This document shows, one piece after another, positions 1 through 8,188 of a stretch of 64,000 bases of DNA; the first letter of the stretch is position 1; each line of letters begins with the position of its first letter. This DNA is from Parvibaculum sp046297875. GTDB lineage: Bacteria; Pseudomonadota; Alphaproteobacteria; Parvibaculales; Parvibaculaceae. The stretch is from contig NZ_JBKBHD010000001.1 in the NCBI RefSeq assembly GCF_046297875.1, forward strand, positions 1,798,001 through 1,862,000, read 5' to 3'. Below the pieces are notes generated by a model. It worked only from the letters and a program-made list of their open reading frames with translations. It did no database searches and was not told the DNA's origin. A program made the position numbers and the translations under genes.

Positions 1-866
1 TCGGGCAGCATGGCGAGCTGCAGCTTGAAGCGCGTCAGCGGGGTACGCAGATCGTGGCTGACGCCGGCAAGCATGGCTGTGCGCTGCTCGATCTGGCGTT
101 CGATGCGCGCCCGCATTTCCATGAAGGCCTGCGCGGCACGGCGCACTTCGGAAGCGCCTTGCGGGCGGAAGCTCTCGACATCGCGGCCCATGCCGAAGGA
201 TTCGGCCGCGGCGGCAAGACGCTCGATGGGACGAATCTGGTTTCTCAGAAAAATTATCGCGACGATGATAAGCACGATCGACGTGCCGACCATCCAGACG
301 ATGAAGATATGCGAGTTCGAGGCATAGACCTGGGACGCCGGCGTCAGCACGCGCATCACGCCGCCATTATAGGCGATGCGAATGTCGACATAGCGGTTCT
401 GCCGCATCGTGTTGATCCAGTAGGGCCGCGCGATGCGCTTGCGGATTTCGTCGTTGAGCGAGTCCGCCAGCAATCCTCCGACCAATGATGGGGATTCCGG
501 CAGCGTTTCGCCGTCGAGGAAGGCGATGGGGAGGCCGAGATTGTCGCCCGCGCGTTTGGTGATGCGGGACGCATGGAAGGGAGAGGGGTCTTCCTCGAAT
601 TCGTCGAGCAGCATTGCAATTTCGGCGATGGTCTTGGCCGAAAGGCGCTCGGTGACGAGCTGCCAGTGCCGCTCCAGAAAGACATAGGTGACGACGACCT
701 GCAGCAGCACCATCGGCGCCACGATGATGATGAGCGAGCGCCAATAGAGGCCGGACGGCATCAGCCGTTTCAGCAGCATGAAGGGGTGAAGCGCGGGCAT
801 GGCCGGTGCCCCGCGTTTGCCGGGCGGCAGTGCCTGTGTCTTGCTCTCGGTGTCCGCGCTTGTCAT
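1..866 (-). CDS. EnvZ-type sensor histidine kinase (C-terminal part beyond the window)
   Basis: Inner-membrane sensor kinase, partner of the response regulator whose stop lies 5 bases upstream of this ATG. The first 288 codons are visible. A basic N-terminus leads into a first membrane segment (residues about 43-65, rich in I, V and L), then a periplasmic loop of about 115 residues, a second membrane segment (about 183-202, VWMVGTSIVLIIVAIIF) and a HAMP-like linker (NQIRPIERLAAAAESFG). The dimerisation helix begins just before the edge with the phospho-acceptor motif SHDLRTPL. The ATPase domain is outside the window. The architecture is that of EnvZ; the signal is unknown. Confidence 0.9.
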   Translation of the reverse strand, partial: MTSADTESKTQALPPGKRGAPAMPALHPFMLLKRLMPSGLYWRSLIIIVAPMVLLQVVVTYVFLERHWQLVTERLSAKTIAEIAMLLDEFEEDPSPFHASRITKRAGDNLGLPIAFLDGETLPESPSLVGGLLADSLNDEIRKRIARPYWINTMRQNRYVDIRIAYNGGVMRVLTPASQVYASNSHIFIVWMVGTSIVLIIVAIIFLRNQIRPIERLAAAAESFGMGRDVESFRPQGASEVRRAAQAFMEMRARIERQIEQRTAMLAGVSHDLRTPLTRFKLQLAMLP

Positions 867-871
867 ATGCG

Positions 872-1594
872 TCAATCCGGCATCAATGCGTAGCCTTCGC
901 CGCGCACGGTTTGCAGGTAAACCGGATTCTTCGGATCGGCTTCGAGCTTTCGGCGCAGGCGGTTGATCTGCACGTCGATCGAGCGTTCCGCGGCTTCGTT
1001 GTCGCAGAGATCGAGGCGCGAGAGCGGCCTGCCCGGATTGGCAGCGAAAATGCGCATGAGCTGGATTTCGCGTGTGGTCAGGCGGATCTGCATGTCGCCG
1101 TCCCAGAGCTCGCCGCGGGTGACGTTGAAACGCAGCGGCCCCAGCGAGATATCGTCGGCCTTTTTCATGCCCGGCATTTGCGCGCGGCGGAGAATTGTGC
1201 CGATGCGCAGCAGCAATTCGCGCGGTTCGAAAGGTTTGGCGAGATAATCGTCGGCGCCGCGTTCAAGCCCCTCGATGCGGTCGCCTGCCTCGCCGCGCGC
1301 CGTCAGCATGAGGATCGGGACGGGCGAGGTGCGCCGCAGCGACCGCGCAAAATCGAAACCGCTTTCGCCGGGCATCATCACATCGAGAACGATGAGATCG
1401 AAGGCGAGGCCTTCGAGCCGCGCCCGGGCCTCCGCGGCATGTTCGGCGGTGGTCACGCGGAAGCCATTTTCCGAGAGGTAGCGCTTCAGGAGTTCACGGA
1501 TGCGGCGATCGTCATCGACGACGAGAATATGCGGCGCATCGTCGGCGACGGGTGCGCGGGCCGGCTCCAATGTGCTTCCCTGTTCTGCGGCCAA
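872..1594 (-). CDS. OmpR/PetR-type response regulator
   Basis: 240-residue DNA-binding response regulator. The receiver domain has the acidic pair in ILVVDDDRR, the phospho-acceptor Asp in LIVLDVMMPG and the Lys in YLAKPFEP. The C-terminal winged helix ends in the usual RRKLEADP...VRGEGYAL pattern. The start is TTG, chosen because AAGGAG sits 7 bases upstream. It lies between a MarR gene (29-base gap) and an EnvZ-type kinase (5-base gap), so the three are probably one operon. The MarR/response-regulator order next to ilvE matches the petP-petR layout known in Rhodobacter and relatives; that orthology is inferred from context only. Confidence 0.92.
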   Translation of the reverse strand: MAAEQGSTLEPARAPVADDAPHILVVDDDRRIRELLKRYLSENGFRVTTAEHAAEARARLEGLAFDLIVLDVMMPGESGFDFARSLRRTSPVPILMLTARGEAGDRIEGLERGADDYLAKPFEPRELLLRIGTILRRAQMPGMKKADDISLGPLRFNVTRGELWDGDMQIRLTTREIQLMRIFAANPGRPLSRLDLCDNEAAERSIDVQINRLRRKLEADPKNPVYLQTVRGEGYALMPD

Positions 1595-1623
1595 GTGCCG
1601 TCTCCTTCAGCCTGTGCGGCGCG

Positions 1624-2172
1624 TCAATTGGTCTGGGCCAGCCGGGCGGCAATGAGGCGCTCGACTTCCGGCCGGTCGTCCTCGTTCACGAGTGCAAGCA
1701 GCACGGCGCGCCAGGCGGCTTCGGCGCCGGGTCCGGCGCTTGCGAGCGCGGCGGCGACACGGGCCTGCTGCGGCGCAGCGAGGCGTTCTTCCAGTTCGAG
1801 ACCGGCAGGCGTGAGGAAGAGCAGGCGCTGGCGCCGGTCCTGCTTGCCGGTTTCCTGTTCGATGAAGCCGCGCTCGATAAGCTGTTTCAGCACGCGGGCC
1901 AGGCTCTGCTTGGTGATGCGCAGGATGTTCAGCAATTCCGCCACGGTGATGCCGGGGTGGCGGCCCACGAAATGGATGACGCGGTGGTGGGCGCGGCCAA
2001 AGTCGTATTTCGCGAGCAGCTCGTCCGGATCGCTGATGAAGTCGCGATAGGCGAAGAAAAGAAGCTCGATGGCCTCGGTCAAAGGGCCGGTTTCGCGCGC
2101 GGGCATTCCTTGCGCGGGGAGTTCCGCCGCGCGGGCCGGGGCTTTTCCGGATGGTTTTGCCGTGACCGTCAT
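1624..2172 (-). CDS. MarR-family regulator (PetP-like)
   Basis: 182-residue MarR-type winged-helix repressor, first gene of the operon with the response regulator and kinase. The DNA-binding part spans about residues 70-140 (GITVAELLNILRITKQSLARV, then a wing rich in R and Q). The N-terminal 25 residues are low-complexity and may not all be translated: an internal ATG at residue 23 is an alternative start. A perfect 7-7-7 inverted repeat lies only 2 bases upstream of the ATG, so autorepression is likely. The link to PetP of Rhodobacter rests on gene order. Confidence 0.88.
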   Translation of the reverse strand: MTVTAKPSGKAPARAAELPAQGMPARETGPLTEAIELLFFAYRDFISDPDELLAKYDFGRAHHRVIHFVGRHPGITVAELLNILRITKQSLARVLKQLIERGFIEQETGKQDRRQRLLFLTPAGLELEERLAAPQQARVAAALASAGPGAEAAWRAVLLALVNEDDRPEVERLIAARLAQTN

Positions 2173-2174
2173 TT

Positions 2175-2195
2175 TATGTCAGCCATGTTGACATA
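2175..2195. promoter_or_regulatory. Candidate MarR operator and promoter in the marR/ilvE divergent region
   Basis: Perfect inverted repeat TATGTCA-N7-TGACATA, the size and spacing of a MarR-family site, immediately before the marR start. Its right arm overlaps a TTGACA (2188-2193) on the ilvE strand, so binding there could block transcription both ways. No convincing -10 follows at 17 bases, so the promoter assignment is weaker than the operator. Confidence 0.5.
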
Positions 2196-2395
2196 TTTTC
2201 CGCTAAGTGCTACCCCTAACAAACCGCTTGAGACAGAATGGGCGCAAAGGCCGGGCAGATCGAATCTGCCGGTCAGTATAGAGGAAGTTCGCCCGAACTG
2301 GCTGTCTCCGGCAAATCCCTTAAAGGGGGACGCGGGCAGCCGGACAAGATTGGCAAAAACCGGCGCGGCGCGAAACGGCATCAGGAAGCATGGTC

Positions 2396-3298
2396 ATGGC
2401 AGACGTTCCCTTCGACAAACGCGACGGCTTTATCTGGTTCAATGGCGAGCTTGTGCCGTGGGCGGATGCCAAGGTGCATGTGCTGACGCATGGGCTGCAC
2501 TATGCGAGCTGCGTGTTCGAGGGCTGCCGGATGTATGGCGGCGAAATCTTCAAGCTGCGCGAGCACTCCGAACGGCTTATCAAATCCGCCGAAATCCTGG
2601 GCTTCACGATCCCCTACAGCGTCGAGGAAATCGACGAAGCCTGCATCGCGACGGTGCGTGCGCAGAAGCTGACCGACGGTTATCTGCGCCCCGTGGCATG
2701 GCGCGGCAGCGAAATGATGGGCGTCTCGGCGCAGAAGAACCGCATCAATTTTGCGGTCGCTGCATGGGAATGGCCGTCCTATTTCGATCCCGAACAGCGC
2801 AAGAAAGGCATCCGCCTCGACATCGCGCAGTACAAGCGCCCCTCGCCGGAAACGGCGCCTTCGATGGCGAAGGCGGCTGGCCTCTATATGATCTGCACGA
2901 TCTCGAAGCATGCGGCGGAGAACAAAGGCTATGCCGATGCGCTGATGTATGACTATCGCGGCTATGTAGCGGAAGCGACGGGCGCCAACATCTTCTTCAT
3001 CAAGGACGGCGTCATCCACACACCGAAACCCGACTGTTTCCTCGACGGCATCACGCGGCAGACCGTGATCGGTCTTGCCAGGGCGCGCGGCTACGAGATC
3101 GTCGAACGGCATATCAAGCCGGAAGAGCTTTCGGATTTCTCCGAATGTTTCATCACCGGCACGGCGGCGGAAGTGACGCCGGTGGGCGAGATCGGCCCGC
3201 ACAAGTTCACGCCGGGCGAGATCTCGAACAATCTCCACCAGGACTACATCGCTGCGGTTCACGCGCATCAGCATCGCGCCAAGGCGGCGAACGGCTGA
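2396..3298 (+). CDS. ilvE: Branched-chain amino acid aminotransferase
   Basis: Fold-type IV PLP aminotransferase making Leu, Ile and Val from their 2-oxo acids with glutamate as donor; 300 residues, the usual length. The PLP lysine is K159 in the SMAKAAG context. The GYVAEATGANIFF and ITGTAAEVTPVGEIG segments are the conserved glutamate and phosphate-binding parts. Three in-frame start codons occur at 2390-2396; the ATG at 2396 is preferred because AGGAAG lies 7 bases upstream. Divergent from the MarR operon and closed by a strong intrinsic terminator. Confidence 0.93.
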   Translation: MADVPFDKRDGFIWFNGELVPWADAKVHVLTHGLHYASCVFEGCRMYGGEIFKLREHSERLIKSAEILGFTIPYSVEEIDEACIATVRAQKLTDGYLRPVAWRGSEMMGVSAQKNRINFAVAAWEWPSYFDPEQRKKGIRLDIAQYKRPSPETAPSMAKAAGLYMICTISKHAAENKGYADALMYDYRGYVAEATGANIFFIKDGVIHTPKPDCFLDGITRQTVIGLARARGYEIVERHIKPEELSDFSECFITGTAAEVTPVGEIGPHKFTPGEISNNLHQDYIAAVHAHQHRAKAANG

Positions 3299-3320
3299 AA
3301 AAGCCGGTATCGAATGAAAT

Positions 3321-3350
3321 AGGCGGCTCCTTGCGAGCCGCCTTTTTGTT
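3321..3350 (+). terminator. Intrinsic terminator of ilvE
   Basis: A 9-bp perfect stem (AGGCGGCTC/GAGCCGCCT) with a 5-base loop followed by TTTTTGTTT, 22 bases after the ilvE stop codon. Confidence 0.85.
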
Positions 3351-3353
3351 TGG

Positions 3354-3788
3354 TCAGGGTGATTTCTTCCAGCGATGAACGGCTCGCTCGTCGCTCTCGC
3401 GCGCATCGACCCATTGCGACTCGCCGTTCCGCTCTTCCTTCTTCCAGAAGGGCGCGCGCGTTTTCAGATAGTCCATGAGGAAGGATGCCGCCTCGAAAGC
3501 GGCTTGGCGATGGGCGGAGGCGGCGATGACCAGCACGATATTGTCCCCCGGCTGGAGAATGCCCACGCGATGGACAATCAGGCTTGCCTGAAGCGGCCAG
3601 CGGCGATGCGCTTCCTCCTCGATGCGGGCGAGTTCCTTTTCCGTCATGCCGGGATAGTGCTCGAGTTCGAGCGGCACATCGCGCACAAGGCCGGAAAAGG
3701 TCACGACAGCACCGATATCCGTGCGGCCTTTCGTCAGCGCCTTCACTTCGGCGCCGATATCGAAATCCTGCGTCTCTACGCGGATCAT
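3354..3788 (-). CDS. moaE: Molybdopterin synthase catalytic subunit MoaE
   Basis: 144 residues. Large subunit of molybdopterin synthase, which transfers sulfur from thiocarboxylated MoaD onto precursor Z (cPMP). The family core is visible in VVTFSGLVRD, HRVGILQPGDNIVLVIAASAHRQAAFEA and PFWKKEE, the last holding the catalytic Lys region. The ATG chosen (MIRVETQDF) follows the moaD stop by 4 bases; a longer upstream extension would overlap moaD. Last gene of the uvrC-pgsA-moaD-moaE series. Confidence 0.93.
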   Translation of the reverse strand: MIRVETQDFDIGAEVKALTKGRTDIGAVVTFSGLVRDVPLELEHYPGMTEKELARIEEEAHRRWPLQASLIVHRVGILQPGDNIVLVIAASAHRQAAFEAASFLMDYLKTRAPFWKKEERNGESQWVDARESDERAVHRWKKSP

Positions 3789-3792
3789 GGCC

Positions 3793-4044
3793 TCAACCGC
3801 CGGTGACGGGCGGGAAAAAGGCGATTTCCGATGCGCCTGCGACCGGCGTTGCAAGGTCGCCATGTTCCTGATCGACGGCGCAGCGGATGACGGCGAGATC
3901 GGCGAAGGCAAGGGCGTAGTTCTCGCCGCGCGATTTCAGCCAGTCGATGACGCCCGCGACATCGCGAATGGCGGCGGGCAGCGTCACATCTTCCTCGGCT
4001 ATGCCGGCCTTCTGCTTCACCCATGCGAAGTAGAGGAGTTTCAC
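3793..4044 (-). CDS. moaD: Molybdopterin synthase sulfur carrier subunit MoaD
   Basis: 83-residue ubiquitin-like sulfur carrier ending in the required Gly-Gly (FFPPVTGG), which is adenylated and thiocarboxylated before sulfur transfer in MoaE. The start is GTG: its bases overlap the pgsA stop as GTGA, a translational-coupling arrangement that fixes the start and explains why no ATG is present. Pairs with moaE 4 bases downstream. Confidence 0.92.
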   Translation of the reverse strand: MKLLYFAWVKQKAGIAEEDVTLPAAIRDVAGVIDWLKSRGENYALAFADLAVIRCAVDQEHGDLATPVAGASEIAFFPPVTGG

Positions 4045-4652
4045 GAGCCGGATTCCTGTTTGGCCGCTGCGGGCGGCTGCTTCTTCGCGGGTTCGTCCTC
4101 GCGCAGATGGACGATACCGGCGCGGAAATAGTCGATGCCGGTGTAGAGCGTGAGGATCGCCGCTGCCCAGAGCAGAGTGAGGCCGGTCTCGGTGACGCCG
4201 GGCACGATCTTGTCGGCGGCGGGGCCCGCAAGCAGGAAGCCGAGCGCGACCATCTGGATCGCGGTCTTCCATTTTGCAAGCTGAGTCACCGGCACGCTGA
4301 CGCGCAGTTCGGCCAGAAATTCGCGCAGGCCCGAGACGAGAATTTCGCGGCAGAGAATGATGATCGCTGCCCAGATCGCGACGTCGGCGATGATGCCTCG
4401 CCATGTCAGCGCGATCAGCACGACGGCCACGAGGAGCTTGTCGGCGATCGGATCGAGCATGCGGCCGAGCTTCGACTGCTGCTCCCAGGCGCGGGCGAGA
4501 TAACCGTCGAAGAAGTCGGTGAGGCACGCAACGATGAAAAGCGCGAGTGCGACCCAGTGCGAGAGATCGCCCGGAATATAGAAGCAGGCCACCACTGCGG
4601 GCACCAGCGCGATGCGGAAATAGGTCAGCAGGTTCGGAAGATTGGTGGCCAT
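4041..4652 (-). CDS. pgsA: CDP-diacylglycerol--glycerol-3-phosphate 3-phosphatidyltransferase
   Basis: 203-residue inner-membrane enzyme that makes phosphatidylglycerol phosphate, the committed step to PG and cardiolipin. The CDP-alcohol phosphotransferase signature D-x2-DG-x2-AR-x8-G-x3-D-x3-D is complete (D46, D49, G50, A53, R54, G63, D67, D71). Several hydrophobic segments follow. The C-terminal 30 residues are charged and Lys/Ala/Pro-rich. Lies 74 bases after uvrC, a common alphaproteobacterial order. Confidence 0.93.
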   Translation of the reverse strand: MATNLPNLLTYFRIALVPAVVACFYIPGDLSHWVALALFIVACLTDFFDGYLARAWEQQSKLGRMLDPIADKLLVAVVLIALTWRGIIADVAIWAAIIILCREILVSGLREFLAELRVSVPVTQLAKWKTAIQMVALGFLLAGPAADKIVPGVTETGLTLLWAAAILTLYTGIDYFRAGIVHLREDEPAKKQPPAAAKQESGS

Positions 4653-4726
4653 TCTGCGGTCAGCTCCGTTGTCAGCGGCCAGAGTTTAGCACTCCCGACC
4701 TGAATGTCGCGCCATACGGCGCATAT

Positions 4727-6679
4727 TCAAGGTGCCGAATCGGGATTTCCGTGAAAATGATCGTAAACGGTGCGCGCGACCTTTTCGCTGATCCCTTCCA
4801 CCGCCTCGAGGTCGGCAAGGCCAGCCCGGGAGACGGCGCGGGCGGAACCGAAATGCTGCAGCAGGGCGCGCTTGCGGCCGGGGCCGATGCCCGGAATTTC
4901 GTCGAGCGGATTTGCGCTGACGGCCTTTGAGCGGCGTGCGCGGTGGCTGCCGATGGCGTAGCGGTGGGCTTCGTCGCGCAGGCGCTGCAGGTAGTAGAGA
5001 ACGGGGTTGCGCGGTTCCATCATGAAGTCGGGCTTGCCCGCCATGAAGAAGCGTTCGCGGCCCGCATCGCGCTCCGGCCCCTTGGCGACGCCGACAGCCG
5101 TCACATTGTCGATGCCGAGTTCGGCCAGCACATCGAGCGCGACTTTCAGCTGGCCAGCGCCGCCGTCGATCAGGATGAGGTCGGGCCAGGCATCGTCATT
5201 CGCCTTGTTCTCCTCGCTCTCCTTCAGGAGGCGGGTGAAGCGGCGCGTCAGCACTTCGCGCATCATGGCGTAGTCGTCTCCCGGTTCCACATCCTCGCCC
5301 TTGATGTTGAACTTGCGGTACTGGTTCTTCATGAACCCTTCGGGCCCGGCGACGACCATGCCGCCGACAGGCTTGGTGCCGGAGATATGGCTGTTGTCAT
5401 AGACCTCGATGCGGCCGGGCGGTGCGTCGAGATCGAAGACTTCGGCCACGCCTTCGAGGAGCTTTCGCTGCGTCGAGCTTTCGGCGAGGCGGCGGCCCAG
5501 CGCCTCGCGCGCATTGGTGAGCGCGTGATCGACGAGTGCGCGCTTCTCGCCACGGCGCGGAACGCCGACAGCGACCTTGCGTCCGGCACGAATGGTGAGC
5601 GCCTCGGCAAGCAGCGCGCGGCCCGGTACATCATGGCTCAGGAGTACCATGCGTGGGGGAGGGCGATCCTCGTAAAACTGGGCGAGGAAGGCGTCGAGCA
5701 CTTCCTCCGTCGAAAGCTCCTTGTCGTGGCGCGGGAAATAGGCGCGGTTGCCCCAGTTCTGTCCGGCGCGGAAGAAAAAGACCTGTACGCAGGTCTGGCC
5801 GCCTTCGGCCCAGGCGGCAAAGACATCCGCTTCGGCGACGGTTTGCGGGTTGATCCCCTGATGCTGCTGGATCTGCGTCAGCGCGCGGATGCGGTCGCGG
5901 TAGATCGCGGCGCGCTCGAAATCGAGATCGGCCGAGGCCTGATCCATCAGCGTCACGAGTTCGCGCTGCGTCTTGCGGCTGCGGCCCTTGAGGAAGTCGC
6001 GCGCTTCGGCGAGGAGCATTGCATAGCCCTCCGCGCCGATCTCGCCGGTGCAGGGCGCGCTGCAGCGTTTGATCTGAAACAGGAGGCAGGGCCGCGTGCG
6101 GCTCTCGAACACGCTGTCGGAGCAGGAGCGCAGCAGAAACGCCTTTTGCAGTGCGTTGAGCGTGGCCGTCACGGCGCCGGCGCTGGCGAAGGGGCCGTAG
6201 TAATCGCCGGCGCGCGCGCGGGCGCCGCGATGTTTCAGAACTTGCGGGAAGGCGTGGTCCCCCGTCAGCAGGATGTAGGGGAAGGACTTGTCGTCCCGCA
6301 TCAGCACGTTGTAGCGAGGCTTCAGCCTCTTGATGAGGTTCGCTTCCAGGAGCAGCGCGTCGGTCTCGGTCGCGGTGGTGATGAATTCCATCTGCGCCGT
6401 GGCGGCGATCATGCGGGCGATGCGGTTCGAATGGCCGCCGAGCTTGGCGTAGCTCGCCACGCGCTTTTTCAGGCTCCGCGCCTTGCCAACATAGAGCAGA
6501 CCGCCATCGGCGGCATACATGCGGTAGACGCCGGGGCTGTCGGGCAGGAGTTTGACCTTGGCCGAAATAAGTACCGCGCCCACGGGTTTTTCCGGGACGG
6601 CGGGCTCGTTTCCTGTGTTGTCGCCGGATTCGCTCATTGTCTTCTGTATAGCATCGCCGGGGCGGGGCGGGATGGGCAT
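4727..6679 (-). CDS. uvrC: Excinuclease ABC subunit C
   Basis: 650-residue nuclease that makes both incisions in nucleotide excision repair after UvrB loading. The N-terminal GIY-YIG domain has GVYRMYAADGGLLYVGKA; a Cys cluster and UVR motif follow (ARAAIYRDRIRAL); the RNase H-like second nuclease contains DNSHISGTKPVGGMVV and LILIDGGAGQL; tandem helix-hairpin-helix motifs close the protein (IPGIGPGRKRALLQHFGS). The start at 6679 has GGAAGG 6 bases upstream; ATG 6637 is an alternative. The partner uvrB is 9 kb away in this window. Confidence 0.96.
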   Translation of the reverse strand: MPIPPRPGDAIQKTMSESGDNTGNEPAVPEKPVGAVLISAKVKLLPDSPGVYRMYAADGGLLYVGKARSLKKRVASYAKLGGHSNRIARMIAATAQMEFITTATETDALLLEANLIKRLKPRYNVLMRDDKSFPYILLTGDHAFPQVLKHRGARARAGDYYGPFASAGAVTATLNALQKAFLLRSCSDSVFESRTRPCLLFQIKRCSAPCTGEIGAEGYAMLLAEARDFLKGRSRKTQRELVTLMDQASADLDFERAAIYRDRIRALTQIQQHQGINPQTVAEADVFAAWAEGGQTCVQVFFFRAGQNWGNRAYFPRHDKELSTEEVLDAFLAQFYEDRPPPRMVLLSHDVPGRALLAEALTIRAGRKVAVGVPRRGEKRALVDHALTNAREALGRRLAESSTQRKLLEGVAEVFDLDAPPGRIEVYDNSHISGTKPVGGMVVAGPEGFMKNQYRKFNIKGEDVEPGDDYAMMREVLTRRFTRLLKESEENKANDDAWPDLILIDGGAGQLKVALDVLAELGIDNVTAVGVAKGPERDAGRERFFMAGKPDFMMEPRNPVLYYLQRLRDEAHRYAIGSHRARRSKAVSANPLDEIPGIGPGRKRALLQHFGSARAVSRAGLADLEAVEGISEKVARTVYDHFHGNPDSAP

Positions 6680-6996
6680 CGCCCACCTTCCATGTTGCTG
6701 CGTCGCCTGTGGATAAGTTTGTTGAAAGCTTTCGCTGCAGAAACCCGAGTTTCCGTCAAGGTCTTGTAATAATTAGGATTTGTGACGCCGGCCGGAAATC
6801 TCGCCGGTTTTTAAGGCATTGAAACATATGAGTTTTTTGACCTATCCGGCCACATCCGAAAGGTTGCGGCGAGCCCGGGCTGTAATATTCGGGCTCGCGG
6901 AACCTGCTGACGCTGCTGTGCACAAACCTTCCGTATGCGGCATTTGGAATCTGCAAATCGTTGATTCCATTGCCGCTTTCCGGGGAGCTTCCGGCG
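6680..6996. other. Intergenic region between uvrC and folB
   Basis: 317 bases without a convincing gene. It holds a single perfect DnaA-box-like 9-mer (6708-6716) and an 8-bp perfect inverted repeat (6870-6877 with 6890-6897) that could end folB transcription on the minus strand, although no T-run follows. An AT-richer stretch near 6740-6840 may carry the uvrC promoter; no clear -35/-10 pair was found. Confidence 0.4.
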
Positions 6997-7404
6997 TCAG
7001 GAACGATGGCGTGTGCGCTCGATCTCGACGCCGACGCTGGAGGCTTCGGGAATGACGGCAAGTTTTTCCACGCGGACCCGTGCCACCTGCACCCTTTCGT
7101 CGCCGAGGCAGGAGGCGGCGATACGTTCGGCGAGCGTCTCGACGAGGTTCAGGTGGCCTTCCTCGACGATCGCGCGGATGTTGCCGACAACGGTCGCATA
7201 ACAAACGACGTTTCTCAGGTCATCGCCATGCGCGGCCTCGGCGACGGTGAGATCGACATTGACGCGGATGGGCTGGGTGCGGCCCTTCTCGTCCTTGTAG
7301 ACGCCGATATGGGCATCGAGCAGCAGATCGCGGACAAAGACATGGCGGATCGCGCGCTCCGCATTGGCGATCTTGAGCGGTGTCACATTGTCGGGCTGGC
7401 TCAT
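6997..7404 (-). CDS. folB: Dihydroneopterin aldolase
   Basis: 135-residue folate-pathway enzyme that cleaves 7,8-dihydroneopterin to 6-hydroxymethyl-dihydropterin. The family pattern is seen in IFVRD-type VFVRDLLLDAHIGVYKDEKGRTQPIRVNVDL, the central active-site CYATVVGNIRAIVEEG, LVETLAERIA and the C-terminal VRVEKLAVIPEASSVGVEIER. ATG at 7404 has AGGA 6 bases upstream. It follows a pteridine-reductase-like SDR by 8 bases, which supports a shared pterin function. Confidence 0.9.
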   Translation of the reverse strand: MSQPDNVTPLKIANAERAIRHVFVRDLLLDAHIGVYKDEKGRTQPIRVNVDLTVAEAAHGDDLRNVVCYATVVGNIRAIVEEGHLNLVETLAERIAASCLGDERVQVARVRVEKLAVIPEASSVGVEIERTRHRS

Positions 7405-7412
7405 TGAGTGTC

Positions 7413-8177
7413 CTATTCGGAAATGCCGGTCACGTCCGGCGTTTCCCATGCGAGGTGCTGGCCGCCATCGAGCGCGATCATCTGGCCGGTCATGGCGGGC
7501 GCGGCGAGGATAAACCTGATCGCGGCGTAAATCTCTGCCGGCGAGGTGCCGCGGCGAAGAATTGTCGAGTCGAGCTGCTTCTGGAAGTCGGAAGCGGACT
7601 GGCGCGCATTTGCAAGCGTCGGGCCGGGGCCGATGGCGTTGACGCGGATCGAAGGAGCGAGCGAGCGGGCGAGGATCTGAGTCATGTCCCAGAGCGCCAT
7701 CTTGCTGACCGTGTAGGAAATGAAGCGAGGCGTCGGCGCCCAGACGCGCTGGTCCACGATATTGACGATATTGCCTTCCGTGCCTTCGGGAAGCTGCGCG
7801 GCAAAGCCCTGCGAGAGAAAGGCAGGCGCGCGCAGATTGGTGTCGAAATGGGCGGCCCAGCTTTCGGGCGTCATGGTCTCGATCCCGTCATGCTCGAAAA
7901 GCGAGGCATTGTTGACGAGAAGCGTGAGCGGCCCAACGGCGTTCGTGGCAGTGCCGATGAGAGCCTGCGTCGCCGCGAGGTCCGACAAATCGGCATGAAT
8001 GGTCTCGGCCTTGCCGCCCGCGGCGCGGATTTCGGCTACGGCCTCGGCGGCTTCAGCGGCCGAATGGTTGTGATGCAGTGCCACTGTCCAGCCGTCGCGC
8101 GCAAGACCGAGCGCTATTTCGCGGCCGACGCGACGTGCGGCGCCGGTGACAAGTGCTCCTTTGGATGCTGCGTTCAT
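7413..8177 (-). CDS. SDR oxidoreductase, probably pteridine reductase/FolM-like
   Basis: 254-residue NADPH-dependent short-chain dehydrogenase. The cofactor motif is TGAARRVGR, where the Arg in place of the usual Gly/Ile is typical of pteridine reductases (PTR1, FolM). NNAS and the catalytic YTVSK are present, and IRVNAIGPGPTL is the usual C-terminal segment. It sits directly upstream of folB and 11 bases after the exchanger gene. Pteridine or dihydrofolate reduction is inferred from motif and neighbour; other SDR substrates cannot be excluded. Confidence 0.82.
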   Translation of the reverse strand: MNAASKGALVTGAARRVGREIALGLARDGWTVALHHNHSAAEAAEAVAEIRAAGGKAETIHADLSDLAATQALIGTATNAVGPLTLLVNNASLFEHDGIETMTPESWAAHFDTNLRAPAFLSQGFAAQLPEGTEGNIVNIVDQRVWAPTPRFISYTVSKMALWDMTQILARSLAPSIRVNAIGPGPTLANARQSASDFQKQLDSTILRRGTSPAEIYAAIRFILAAPAMTGQMIALDGGQHLAWETPDVTGISE

Positions 8178-8188
8178 GGCCCGGTCCT

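Noticed and set aside
3793..4527. 244-residue minus-strand frame spanning pgsA and moaD
   Set aside because: Only its last 83 codons (from GTG 4044) are moaD; the rest is a shifted reading of pgsA.
6708..6716. Perfect DnaA-box 9-mer upstream of uvrC (and another at 30288-30296)
   Set aside because: Single isolated boxes with no cluster, AT-rich unwinding region or dnaA/dnaN/hemE neighbours; chance or minor titration sites, not an origin.
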